Of a stretch of 5,293 nt of DNA, positions 1 to 5,288 are shown one piece after another (within the stretch, counting starts at the first letter, position 1; each line of letters begins with the position of its first letter). The notes under the pieces were generated by a model. That model made no database searches. It was not told the DNA's origin and saw only the letters and a list, made by a program, of their open reading frames with translations. The translations under genes were made by a program, and so were the position numbers. Source of the stretch: Verrucomicrobiota bacterium (GTDB lineage Bacteria > Verrucomicrobiota > Verrucomicrobiia > Verrucomicrobiales > DEV007); assembly GCA_020629815.1 (NCBI GenBank), contig JAHDCN010000216.1, positions 1 to 5,293 on the forward strand, read 5' to 3'.

Positions 1-727
1 ACGGCCGACTCTTCAGATACTCCCCATACATGTAGGTATGATCGGGTTTGCGCTGACGGTTAATGCTATCGATCGCACGCTGAATCAGTTTCTCCGGAAT
101 CTGGACACCGTCGATGTCTTTCGCTTCGTGAAAGGCAACCAGGCAGGTTGCTGATGTAAAGCTAATCGAGCTGGAAGAAGGCTTGGCAGTGCCTACCCGA
201 AAATCATAGTAGCCCCAGCCACCATCAACAGACTCGTAGCGGTTCAATCGCTCTACCTGATTGTTGATCAACTCAACGATGGCCGACTTTTCCTCTTCAT
301 CCGCCCGCTCATGCATCCGCACCAGTGCCTGAATCCCATAAGCATGAGTCCACACGTTGTAAATCGCATCCGCAGCAGCCCGCCGGACTTTGGGCAGCTC
401 CTGCATCAGGAAAGCTTCGCCACGCTTCAAAGAATCAGTAGCAGGACCGGGTCGATCTGCGAGTCCCGATTCTATAATCGCCGTGATTGACATCGCTGTC
501 ACGGCCGAGCGGAAGGCGTGGTGCGCTCCTGGAACCGGCGCGTAAATATTCAGCCCTTTGGTCTGCCGTGGTGATCCCCAGCTTCCGTCTTTGTTCTGAT
601 CTTCGATGAGAAACTCAACACCGCGCTTGATAGAAACATCTACAGGTTGAGGCGTCCCCTGCTTCTGCGCGAAACAGGGACTGCTGAAGAGCGCTGTCGC
701 CAGCAAAATCCGGGAAAGAACCTTCAT
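1..727 (-). CDS. Exported prenyltransferase/squalene-oxidase repeat protein (terpenoid cyclase fold), 3' end outside window
   Basis: The frame is open from an ATG at 727 to the left edge, giving 242 codons with no stop, so the C-terminus is missing. Residues 1-20 form a signal peptide (Lys2, Arg6, hydrophobic core, likely cut after CFA before Gln21), so the mature protein is exported. Two glycine/tryptophan motifs of the QW type are visible: DQNKDGSWG at about 43-51 and DGGWGYYD at about 168-175. They are spaced by helical segments such as NVWTHAYGIQALVRM (124-138), as expected of the alpha/alpha toroid of the squalene-hopene cyclase and prenyltransferase-beta superfamily. The catalytic DxDD of true hopene cyclases is not in the visible part, and an exported member is unlikely to cyclise squalene in the usual way. 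Substrate and role are unknown. The start lies 19 bp after the stop of the upstream adaptor gene, so the two are probably cotranscribed. Upstream of the ATG there is only a weak, distant GGGAAG. Confidence 0.85.
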   Translation of the reverse strand, partial: MKVLSRILLATALFSSPCFAQKQGTPQPVDVSIKRGVEFLIEDQNKDGSWGSPRQTKGLNIYAPVPGAHHAFRSAVTAMSITAIIESGLADRPGPATDSLKRGEAFLMQELPKVRRAAADAIYNVWTHAYGIQALVRMHERADEEEKSAIVELINNQVERLNRYESVDGGWGYYDFRVGTAKPSSSSISFTSATCLVAFHEAKDIDGVQIPEKLIQRAIDSINRQRKPDHTYMYGEYLKSRP

Positions 728-746
728 GAGATGAATTCTTCCCAAA

Positions 747-2462
747 CTAGCTCTTCTTTGGTGCCGGTGCTTTGGATTTGTCAGCAGCCGAATCGGACTT
801 CTTCTCTTCTTCTTTCTTTGCAGGAGCAGAACCAAATTCGATCTCATCGTCCTTTTTCAATCCGGAAAGAATCTCTGTAGAATCTTTATCCGAACGACCG
901 GTTTTGACTTCGATCTTCTTGCCGCCTTTCAACGTAACAAACTTCTTCTCGTCTTCCGTTTTGATCGCTGCTTTCGGCACGACAACCGCATCTTTTTTCT
1001 CGTACACTTTGATCTTCGCCGTGGCATTCATTCCCGGATAGATCGCGGCGGTCTGTTTGCCTTTTGCGAGAGAAATCACGCTGTCGAAAGTGTTGTTGGA
1101 TTGAGGGATATAGGAAACGGAATGGACCGTTGCGTTCAGCTTCACCTCATCGTTCCACTTCAGCTTGGCTTCCCCCTTCTGCCCTTTTTTCAGGTCTTTC
1201 AATTTGTCCTCGGCAACTGCGACGCGAAGTCGCACTTTGCCCGGATCGACGACTGTCATAACCACCTCGTGTGGCATCAGTTTCCCACCGGGAATCAACT
1301 TGCGCTCTACCGAAGATGCAGTAGTCCAGCGACCACGTTGAGCAGCGCCGTAGTAAACAACACCGTCATGCGGGGCACGTACGGTGAGTATTTTCAGGTC
1401 TTTCTCCATCTCTTCCAGTTTCTCGACGCTTTTCTCATGAGCACGTCGTGCCTGTGCTGTTTCCAGTCGCTTCTTTTCCAGACCTTCCCGCATCGATTGT
1501 TCACCAGTCCGCCAGGTAATCTGGCGCTTTTCCATGCTCCGCTTCATCGAATCATGCTCGCGTGGAATGGAGGTATTTAATGAGCGCTCCATTCTGGTGC
1601 GGGCCTGCTCAAGCATCCAGCGGGAACGATCGACGGAGTTTTGCGCACGCTCCAGAATGATCTCTTCTGTCTCTTCTGTGACATCGTCGTTCTCATACAT
1701 TTTCTTCAGTTGCTTCAGCTCCTCCTCTGCATAGGCAACGCTGCTTTCGTAGTATTTCAGATCTTCCTTTTCGTCCCGCTTGCGCATCGGCAATGTCACA
1801 TCTTCGAAGTAGGCCAAATCAGCTTCGGCTTCCATCTTGGATCGACGGGAATCCTCCAAACTCATCGGCGTCGTTTTCTCAGACACTTCCAACTCACGCT
1901 CTGTTGCTTTCAAAGTGAGCTCGGCAATCGGCATTGCGGCTTTCTGGTCCCTGATCGCTTTCTCGATTTTTTCGGTTTCCAGCTGAAGGATAATTTCCCC
2001 CTTTTCTACCTTCGTACCATGTTCGACAGCGGAGACAACGCTCAGATCTCCCCAGGCTTTCGGGCGCAGTGCAATGGGTGTCGCGTTTTCTGCTTCAACT
2101 ACTCCGCTCAGGTCCAACTCAATCACCATGTCTTTGGTGGCCACTTTGTGAAGCTTTGGCTCGGGCTTGCTGTCTTCTTTTTTCTCAGCAGGCACTGACG
2201 GCTTTTTAGCCGCAGGCTTATCCGCCTTTGCAGGGGCGTCATCTTTCGCCGGTTCTGATTTCTTCTCTGCCGCTGCCTTTTTCTTGGCAGGAGCAGCTGC
2301 TTTTTTCGCAGGTGCCTCTTTCTTCTCAGCTACGGCCGGTTTTTCAGCCTTCTTCTCAGGCTTAGGCTTTTGTCCCGGGGTCTCTTTCTTGGCATCTTGA
2401 GAAAATGCGGGAACAGAGAACGAAAAGAATACAACAAGGCAATACAAGCGAAGGGCAGACAT
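747..2462 (-). CDS. HlyD/RND-type periplasmic adaptor (membrane fusion protein) with Lys/Ala/Pro-rich linker
   Basis: The product is 571 aa. Residues 1-21 are a signal peptide ending VPAFS, followed by a Lys/Ala/Pro/Glu-rich low-complexity stretch (about 23-103). The adaptor core follows in the usual order. The first half of the lipoyl-like domain is at about 117-165 (SGVVEAENATPIALRPKAWG, then GTKVEKGEIILQLET). A long charged alpha-hairpin or coiled coil spans about 166-355. The second lipoyl half is at about 356-375 and carries the typical TVRAPHDGVVYYG. A beta-barrel covers about 397-485 (VMTVVDPGKVRLRVAVAED; YPGMNATAKIKV) and a membrane-proximal region about 490-545 (VVVPKAAIKTED). A second Lys-rich tail ends the protein (546-571). 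Members of this family bridge an inner-membrane ABC, MFS or RND transporter to an outer-membrane channel. No such partner lies in the window, so substrate and transporter cannot be named. It has its own likely promoter at 2504-2509 and probably shares a transcript with the downstream gene. It is longer than typical adaptors because of the linker and the long hairpin. Confidence 0.88.
   Translation of the reverse strand: MSALRLYCLVVFFSFSVPAFSQDAKKETPGQKPKPEKKAEKPAVAEKKEAPAKKAAAPAKKKAAAEKKSEPAKDDAPAKADKPAAKKPSVPAEKKEDSKPEPKLHKVATKDMVIELDLSGVVEAENATPIALRPKAWGDLSVVSAVEHGTKVEKGEIILQLETEKIEKAIRDQKAAMPIAELTLKATERELEVSEKTTPMSLEDSRRSKMEAEADLAYFEDVTLPMRKRDEKEDLKYYESSVAYAEEELKQLKKMYENDDVTEETEEIILERAQNSVDRSRWMLEQARTRMERSLNTSIPREHDSMKRSMEKRQITWRTGEQSMREGLEKKRLETAQARRAHEKSVEKLEEMEKDLKILTVRAPHDGVVYYGAAQRGRWTTASSVERKLIPGGKLMPHEVVMTVVDPGKVRLRVAVAEDKLKDLKKGQKGEAKLKWNDEVKLNATVHSVSYIPQSNNTFDSVISLAKGKQTAAIYPGMNATAKIKVYEKKDAVVVPKAAIKTEDEKKFVTLKGGKKIEVKTGRSDKDSTEILSGLKKDDEIEFGSAPAKKEEEKKSDSAADKSKAPAPKKS
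2157..2393 (-). repeat. Lys/Ala/Pro-rich low-complexity coding segment of the adaptor
   Basis: Codons about 24-102 of the adaptor are almost entirely Lys, Ala, Pro, Glu, Asp and Ser, with recurring units such as AEKKxAPAKK and PAKxDxPAxK. The base sequence is correspondingly repetitive, with recurring TTCTTCTC and GCAGG blocks on the plus strand. It resembles the disordered histone-H1-like tails common in planctomycete proteins. In an exported protein it is likely a flexible linker, or a segment that contacts anionic polymer or nucleic acid. Function is inference. Confidence 0.7.
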
Positions 2463-2503
2463 AGCAGGTCAGTTAAGTTTAATTAATTATTCTTACTATT
2501 AAA

Positions 2504-2509
2504 ATTATA
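2504..2509 (-). promoter_or_regulatory. Probable -10 box of the adaptor operon
   Basis: On the minus strand the AT-rich gap before the adaptor gene contains a perfect TATAAT (2509 to 2504), about 40 bp before the ATG at 2462. No good -35 hexamer sits at 16-18 bp spacing; TTGCGA is present but only 13 bp away. Transcription from here would give a leader of roughly 35 nt. The -10 match is visible; its use is inferred. Confidence 0.45.
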
Positions 2510-2556
2510 AGATACACCAATTTCGCAATACTGGCAGTCGAAAAGTTCGGAAATCC

Positions 2557-3000
2557 TCACCGATGATAAGGCTCTCCCCTGAGCAGGGTATGCGCACGAT
2601 AGATTTGCTCCAGCAACACGACCGTAGCTAACTCGTGTTGCAGCGTCAGAGCGCTCATCGCGAAAACCCAATCAGCTTTTCGTCGCAACTCGTCGCTGTG
2701 ACCATCCGCTCCTCCAATCAGCAAACTCACTGATTTCACCGCCCCATCCATTTGCCAGCCCTCGATCTTGCGCGCAAATTCAGCCGTGGTCGGACACTCC
2801 CCCCGCTCATCCATGGCGATTCGAAAGCTGCCTTCACTCGCTTGAAGCAGTACGGTACTGTTTTTCTCTTTGCCCGCCTCTCTGCCCACCGAACGCATGG
2901 TAAGCGGACAATAGCGCTTGAGCCGCTTTTCATATTCGGCGATTCCATCACGCGCGTAGCGGAGGGAAGGCTTACCAATCGTGAGAATCTGCCACTTCAT
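2557..3000 (-). CDS. rlmH: 23S rRNA (pseudouridine1915-N3)-methyltransferase RlmH
   Basis: RlmH is a SPOUT-class, SAM-dependent enzyme that methylates N3 of pseudouridine 1915 in helix 69 of 23S rRNA on assembled 70S ribosomes. The 147-aa product is close to the usual length of about 155 residues. Family landmarks run in order: an N-terminal strand MKWQILTIGK, YEKRLKRYCPL (23-33), the conserved DERG motif with EFARKI (about 61-79), the SAM-binding knot loop LLIGGADGHSDE (93-104), then ALTLQHELATVVLLEQIYRA (117-136), and the signature C-terminus LRGEPYHR. The family normally ends at or just after YHR, so the gene is complete. The ATG at 3000 fits the family N-terminus. No Shine-Dalgarno sequence is evident. 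The start lies just after the terminator of the upstream gene, so its own promoter is not apparent. It is a housekeeping gene and says little about its neighbours' roles. Confidence 0.96.
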   Translation of the reverse strand: MKWQILTIGKPSLRYARDGIAEYEKRLKRYCPLTMRSVGREAGKEKNSTVLLQASEGSFRIAMDERGECPTTAEFARKIEGWQMDGAVKSVSLLIGGADGHSDELRRKADWVFAMSALTLQHELATVVLLEQIYRAHTLLRGEPYHR

Positions 3001-3011
3001 TTCCAGAGGTA

Positions 3012-3048
3012 ATAAAACAAAAAAGCCGCTCCCTTGCGAGAGCGGCTT
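3012..3048 (-). terminator. Intrinsic terminator after the OmpA-like gene
   Basis: A perfect 9-bp stem (3040-3048 with 3023-3031, AAGCCGCTC/GAGCGGCTT) encloses an 8-nt loop. On the minus strand it is followed by a T-rich run (3022 down to 3012, TTTTGTTTTAT). It begins about 25 bp after the TAA of the OmpA-like gene. The T-run follows the stem only on the minus strand, which sets the direction. It ends about 11 bp before the rlmH ATG. Confidence 0.9.
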
Positions 3049-3073
3049 CTGAAAAGTTGAGGGAATGTAAATC

Positions 3074-4582
3074 TTACTTCACGCTCCAGATTTCCACCGT
3101 GCGGTTTGGTGGCTCCGAGCCGGCGTCGAAACGCTTGGTCTCACCGAAGTAGACTGCCTGGATATCATCTTCGTCGATGTCAGAGGAATCCAAAATCTTC
3201 TTCGCTGTCACTGACGCACGACGAGAAGAGAGCTCGTAATTGGACTTAGGATCGCCATCTTGAGAGGCATATCCTACGACCAGAAGCTTGTCGCCCTTCT
3301 TCACTTTCTCAATCAATTCGGCCAATTTGGTAGCTTCACCGCCCTGGGCATACGCGCTGCCTGCATTAAAGAGGATGCGTCCAGAAGGTTTGGCTTTTCC
3401 GCCTTTGGTAATGGTGTCGTACAACTTGGTCCGCGCAGCAGGAGTATCGTCTGCTTTCCTCATTTGGATGAACAGCGGCTTGAATTCGTTGCGCAGCTTC
3501 GCCGGATCGTTGACCAGCAATGGCAAATCGAGATCATCGAAATCACCGGCACGCTTCAGCTCCATCACCGGTGCCGGAGCAGGAACTGTTTTGGGTTTCT
3601 TCGCCAACTCTTTTTTGAGCCGATCAATTTCTGCACTTAGCTTGGCAACCTGAGCTTTACAGTCTTTGGCTGCATCATCTGCTTTCTTCTTCAGCTCAGC
3701 ATGCTCTTTCTTCAGAGCCTGCATTTGCTTATCCATGTTGGCCGCCATGTTGCGGGAATCTTCGCTGTTCTTGGCTTTCAGTTTGTTGACCTGATCTTCA
3801 AGAGCTTTGTTTTTCTTTTCCAGATCAGCGATCGCCTTATCTTTGTCGGCGACTGACTTGGCTTTCTGAGCCTGCATAGCTTTGTCCTTCGCAGCAGCAT
3901 CAGCACTCAGCTTATTCTTTTCCGCACCCAGCTTATTGAGGGTCACTTCGAGCTCACCGACACGGTTCTTCAACTGATTGTTCCGCTTCCGGGCTTCGTC
4001 CAGATCGGTGGAAGCACCTTTCATTTTGTTCAGGCGGTCCAGTGCATCTGCCAGTTTAGTCGCCGTAGACTTCTTCTCGTTATTGGCTGCACTCAGCTTG
4101 TTCGTCCAAGTGTTTACTGTGCTGTCGAGTTTACCCTGCAATCCATCGCGCTCACCTTTGAGCTTCTTCAGTTGATCTTTGAGTGATGCGAGCTCGGTAT
4201 TGGAAGTGTCGAGATCACCCACAAGTCCGTCTGCTTTCAGTTGCAGATCACCTTTATCGGAATTCGCTTTTGCCAGCTTGGCGCGCAGCTCTTCCAATTG
4301 AGTTTCCAGATCTTCGTTCTCCGAAGAAAGGTCGTTCACGTCGGAAGCAAGCTCCAGTCTACGTGCCGCTTCCTCGTCGCGTGCCGTATTGGCCGCAGCA
4401 ATTTTTGATTCCCAATCTGCATCCGATGGACCCAGTTTTTCGGAAACCGCTGCCATCGCAGCCTCTCCGCGTTTACATCCACCTGTGCTTGTGACCCAGC
4501 CCAGCAGGGCAAGGGCAGCGAGGGCGGAGAGAAGAGCAAACACTGTTGCTCCTACTTCGTTCGAAATTTCTCTATCAGCCAT
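3074..4582 (-). CDS. Membrane-anchored coiled-coil protein with C-terminal OmpA-like domain
   Basis: The product is 502 aa. One hydrophobic helix (about 12-31, ATVFALLSALAALALLGWV) is followed by STGGC. A long heptad-rich coiled coil (about 55-328) is rich in Lys, Glu, Ala and Leu. A Pro/Ala hinge follows (KTVPAPAPV, 331-339). The C-terminal OmpA/MotB-type domain covers about 401-500: ILFNAGSAYAQGG, LLVVGYASQDGD, NYELSSRRASVTAKKIL, then FGETKRF and NRTVEIW. OmpA-like domains usually bind peptidoglycan, so the likely role is to link the membrane to the wall or space the envelope. Aligned with E. coli OmpA, Arg286 is kept (Arg455) but the diaminopimelate-contacting Asp271 is Ser440. Topology resembles MotB, but the helix lacks the MotB proton-channel Asp and no MotA gene is next to it. 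Cys36 is preceded by TGG, a poor lipobox. The N-terminus is acidic rather than basic. No Shine-Dalgarno sequence precedes the ATG. A strong terminator follows the gene. Confidence 0.87.
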   Translation of the reverse strand: MADREISNEVGATVFALLSALAALALLGWVTSTGGCKRGEAAMAAVSEKLGPSDADWESKIAAANTARDEEAARRLELASDVNDLSSENEDLETQLEELRAKLAKANSDKGDLQLKADGLVGDLDTSNTELASLKDQLKKLKGERDGLQGKLDSTVNTWTNKLSAANNEKKSTATKLADALDRLNKMKGASTDLDEARKRNNQLKNRVGELEVTLNKLGAEKNKLSADAAAKDKAMQAQKAKSVADKDKAIADLEKKNKALEDQVNKLKAKNSEDSRNMAANMDKQMQALKKEHAELKKKADDAAKDCKAQVAKLSAEIDRLKKELAKKPKTVPAPAPVMELKRAGDFDDLDLPLLVNDPAKLRNEFKPLFIQMRKADDTPAARTKLYDTITKGGKAKPSGRILFNAGSAYAQGGEATKLAELIEKVKKGDKLLVVGYASQDGDPKSNYELSSRRASVTAKKILDSSDIDEDDIQAVYFGETKRFDAGSEPPNRTVEIWSVK

Positions 4583-4630
4583 GATTCGATTTTAGATTTG
4601 TAGCGTATTGATCCTGTTTGTTTGGCCGGC

Positions 4631-4647
4631 CCCGCGATTTTCACGGG
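4631..4647 (-). other. Small hairpin in the leader of the OmpA-like gene
   Basis: As minus-strand RNA, CCCGUG pairs with CGCGGG across an AAAAU loop, giving 6 bp including one U-G wobble. On the plus strand the wobble becomes a C-A mismatch, so the structure favours minus-strand transcripts. No T-run follows, so it is not a standard terminator. Confidence 0.4.
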
Positions 4648-4681
4648 AAACCATGCTCCAGCGACGGAAAAGACTGCGAAA

Positions 4682-4727
4682 CCCGCCGAAAAGTCACGTC
4701 AGAACACGTGAAAATTCTGTCAGCGGG
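4682..4727 (-). other. Compound stem-loop downstream of the micro-ORF
   Basis: The outer stem pairs 4720-4727 with 4682-4689 (minus-strand RNA CCCGCUGA with UCGGCGGG), 8 bp including one U-G wobble that is a C-A mismatch on the plus strand. Inside it, two mutually exclusive hairpins are possible: 4694-4699 with 4706-4711 (TCACGT/ACGTGA, perfect 6 bp) or 4700-4704 with 4715-4719 (CAGAA/TTCTG). Only a weak T-run (TTTCG) follows on the minus strand. It may be a weak terminator or processing signal after the micro-ORF, or a leader structure. Confidence 0.4.
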
Positions 4728-4743
4728 GATTTTTCTGGTTTGC

Positions 4744-4827
4744 CTACCCTTTCACCAGGTATCCAAATGCAATGGCACCCGCTACCAGAAAGGCGATAGC
4801 AACAACGATTCCGATTAAAATACTCAT
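4744..4827 (-). CDS. Possible micro-protein, 27 aa, single transmembrane helix
   Basis: An ATG at 4827 opens 27 codons ending in TAG. The product begins MSILIGIVVAIAFLV and ends FGYLVKG. About 22 residues form one uninterrupted hydrophobic segment with two small-residue Gly motifs, and a lone Lys sits at the C-terminal end. It would be an inner-membrane micro-protein with the Lys probably in the cytoplasm. It reads in the same direction as the OmpA-like gene and ends 161 bp before it. A TAGAAT resembling a -10 box lies about 15 bp upstream of the ATG, without a good -35 or a Shine-Dalgarno sequence. I recognise no family. A hydrophobic frame this short can occur by chance, so the call rests on its clean helix, its complete start and stop, and its setting among same-strand genes. 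Confidence 0.4.
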   Translation of the reverse strand: MSILIGIVVAIAFLVAGAIAFGYLVKG

Positions 4828-5066
4828 AGTCGGGCGTATTCTAGAGGCCAAAAATGGAAAAGCCAGTGAGAAGATTCAGGAATTTCCGGTACGGTGAGAG
4901 TAAGTTCAAAAGAGTGCGTCGAGGTCGAGCCCTGCGGTGATGTCTGCGATCAGGGTTGTAAGACCGTTGTGGTGCGTTCTCTGGCCTACTCACTTCGGGA
5001 AATCAAGTTCTCGAGTCAAAACTTTTCAAGTTTGTGGACTGACCTGGGACTGACCTGGGCTACCCT
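4828..5066. other. Apparent non-coding spacer
   Basis: I see no supported gene in these 239 bp. They contain an 11-bp perfect tandem duplication (5038-5059), a 6-bp stem with a 3-nt loop at 5019-5033 (AAACTT/AAGTTT) and a weak inverted repeat CCCTG/CAGGG (4930-4934 with 4951-4955). Neither inverted repeat is followed by a T-run. A GTG-started plus-strand frame (4894-5094) crosses the region but has no coding character. A promoter for the micro-ORF would be expected near the left end. Confidence 0.5.
5038..5059. repeat. 11-bp perfect tandem duplication
   Basis: ACTGACCTGGG occurs twice head to tail (5038-5048 and 5049-5059), just downstream of the stop of the right-edge ORF. It could be a replication-slippage duplication or paired protein-binding half-sites one helical turn apart. 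Confidence 0.75.
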
Positions 5067-5288
5067 CTATTCAAGTGGAGGTATTATTAAATAGTCACTA
5101 GCCCAACCCCAAAAACTCCAACCTTTTCTGCCAAGACCCTCTTTCTTCCATGAATTCACACTGCTTCTTCGATCCGACTCTTCGCCGGCCGTTCGGACAT
5201 CCGGATCATCTGACATAAAAGCAGCTAGTGTAACTGCTAGCTCGTATGCAAGTGGAGTTCCGCTTCCAATTAATTCTGCAACTACCAT
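5067..5288 (-). CDS. Small hypothetical protein at the right edge, start unresolved
   Basis: The frame runs from an ATG at 5288 to a TAG at 5067 (73 codons). It stays open to the window edge, so this may be the end of a longer protein. AGGA lies only 1 nt before the ATG, too close to act as a normal Shine-Dalgarno site, which leaves the start undecided. The N-terminal third is mildly hydrophobic and helical (AELIGSGTPLAYELAVTLAAF), followed by an acidic and polar stretch (MSDDPDVRTAGEESDRR), then NSWKKEGLGRKGWSFWGW, rich in Trp and basic residues. A hydrophobic or helical start, an acidic middle and a Trp/Lys motif loosely recall small accessory subunits of biotin-dependent decarboxylases or carboxylases (OadG-like or epsilon-like), but this is only a resemblance of layout. 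I do not recognise the family. Confidence 0.45.
   Translation of the reverse strand: MVVAELIGSGTPLAYELAVTLAAFMSDDPDVRTAGEESDRRSSVNSWKKEGLGRKGWSFWGWASDYLIIPPLE

Larger units (their letters stand above)
4583..4743 (-). other. Interval between micro-ORF and OmpA-like gene, with two hairpins
   Basis: This 161-bp stretch probably contains the leader or promoter of the OmpA-like gene. I see no convincing -35/-10 pair; a TAAAAT lies only 8 nt before the ATG, too close for an ordinary leader. Two inverted repeats (4631-4647 and 4682-4727) and an 8-bp palindrome GGCCGGCC (4624-4631) are its visible structure. Short reading frames on both strands here have no coding features. Confidence 0.5.

Noticed and set aside
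1101..2400. Long plus-strand frames opposite the adaptor gene, rich in Phe, Ser and Leu
   Set aside because: They are antisense readings of the Lys/Glu/Ala-rich adaptor sequence; codon bias of the sense strand keeps them open.
2483..2671. Minus-strand 62-codon frame overlapping the rlmH 3' end and the promoter gap
   Set aside because: It overlaps rlmH in another frame and has no coding character; rlmH is certain and explains the overlap.
3074..4582. MotB-like flagellar stator protein
   Set aside because: The topology is similar, but the helix lacks the essential Asp, the long coiled coil is atypical and no MotA gene is adjacent.
4624..4631. GGCCGGCC palindrome
   Set aside because: An isolated 8-bp palindrome with no second copy nearby; no evidence for a regulatory or attachment site.
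4917..4938. GGTCGAGCCC resembling a tRNA T-loop
   Set aside because: It is one base short of the GGTTCGANNCC pattern, the flanks do not form a T-stem, and no acceptor or anticodon arm can be placed around it.
4894..5094. Plus-strand GTG-started frame of 66 codons
   Set aside because: It starts at an arbitrary GTG without a ribosome binding site, has no family-like motifs or hydrophobic pattern, crosses the tandem duplication and overlaps the end of the more plausible minus-strand ORF.
5223..5242. Inverted repeat AGCTAG/CTAGCT as a possible terminator or operator
   Set aside because: It lies inside the right-edge ORF, where it follows from repeated Leu-Ala codons, and has no T-run.
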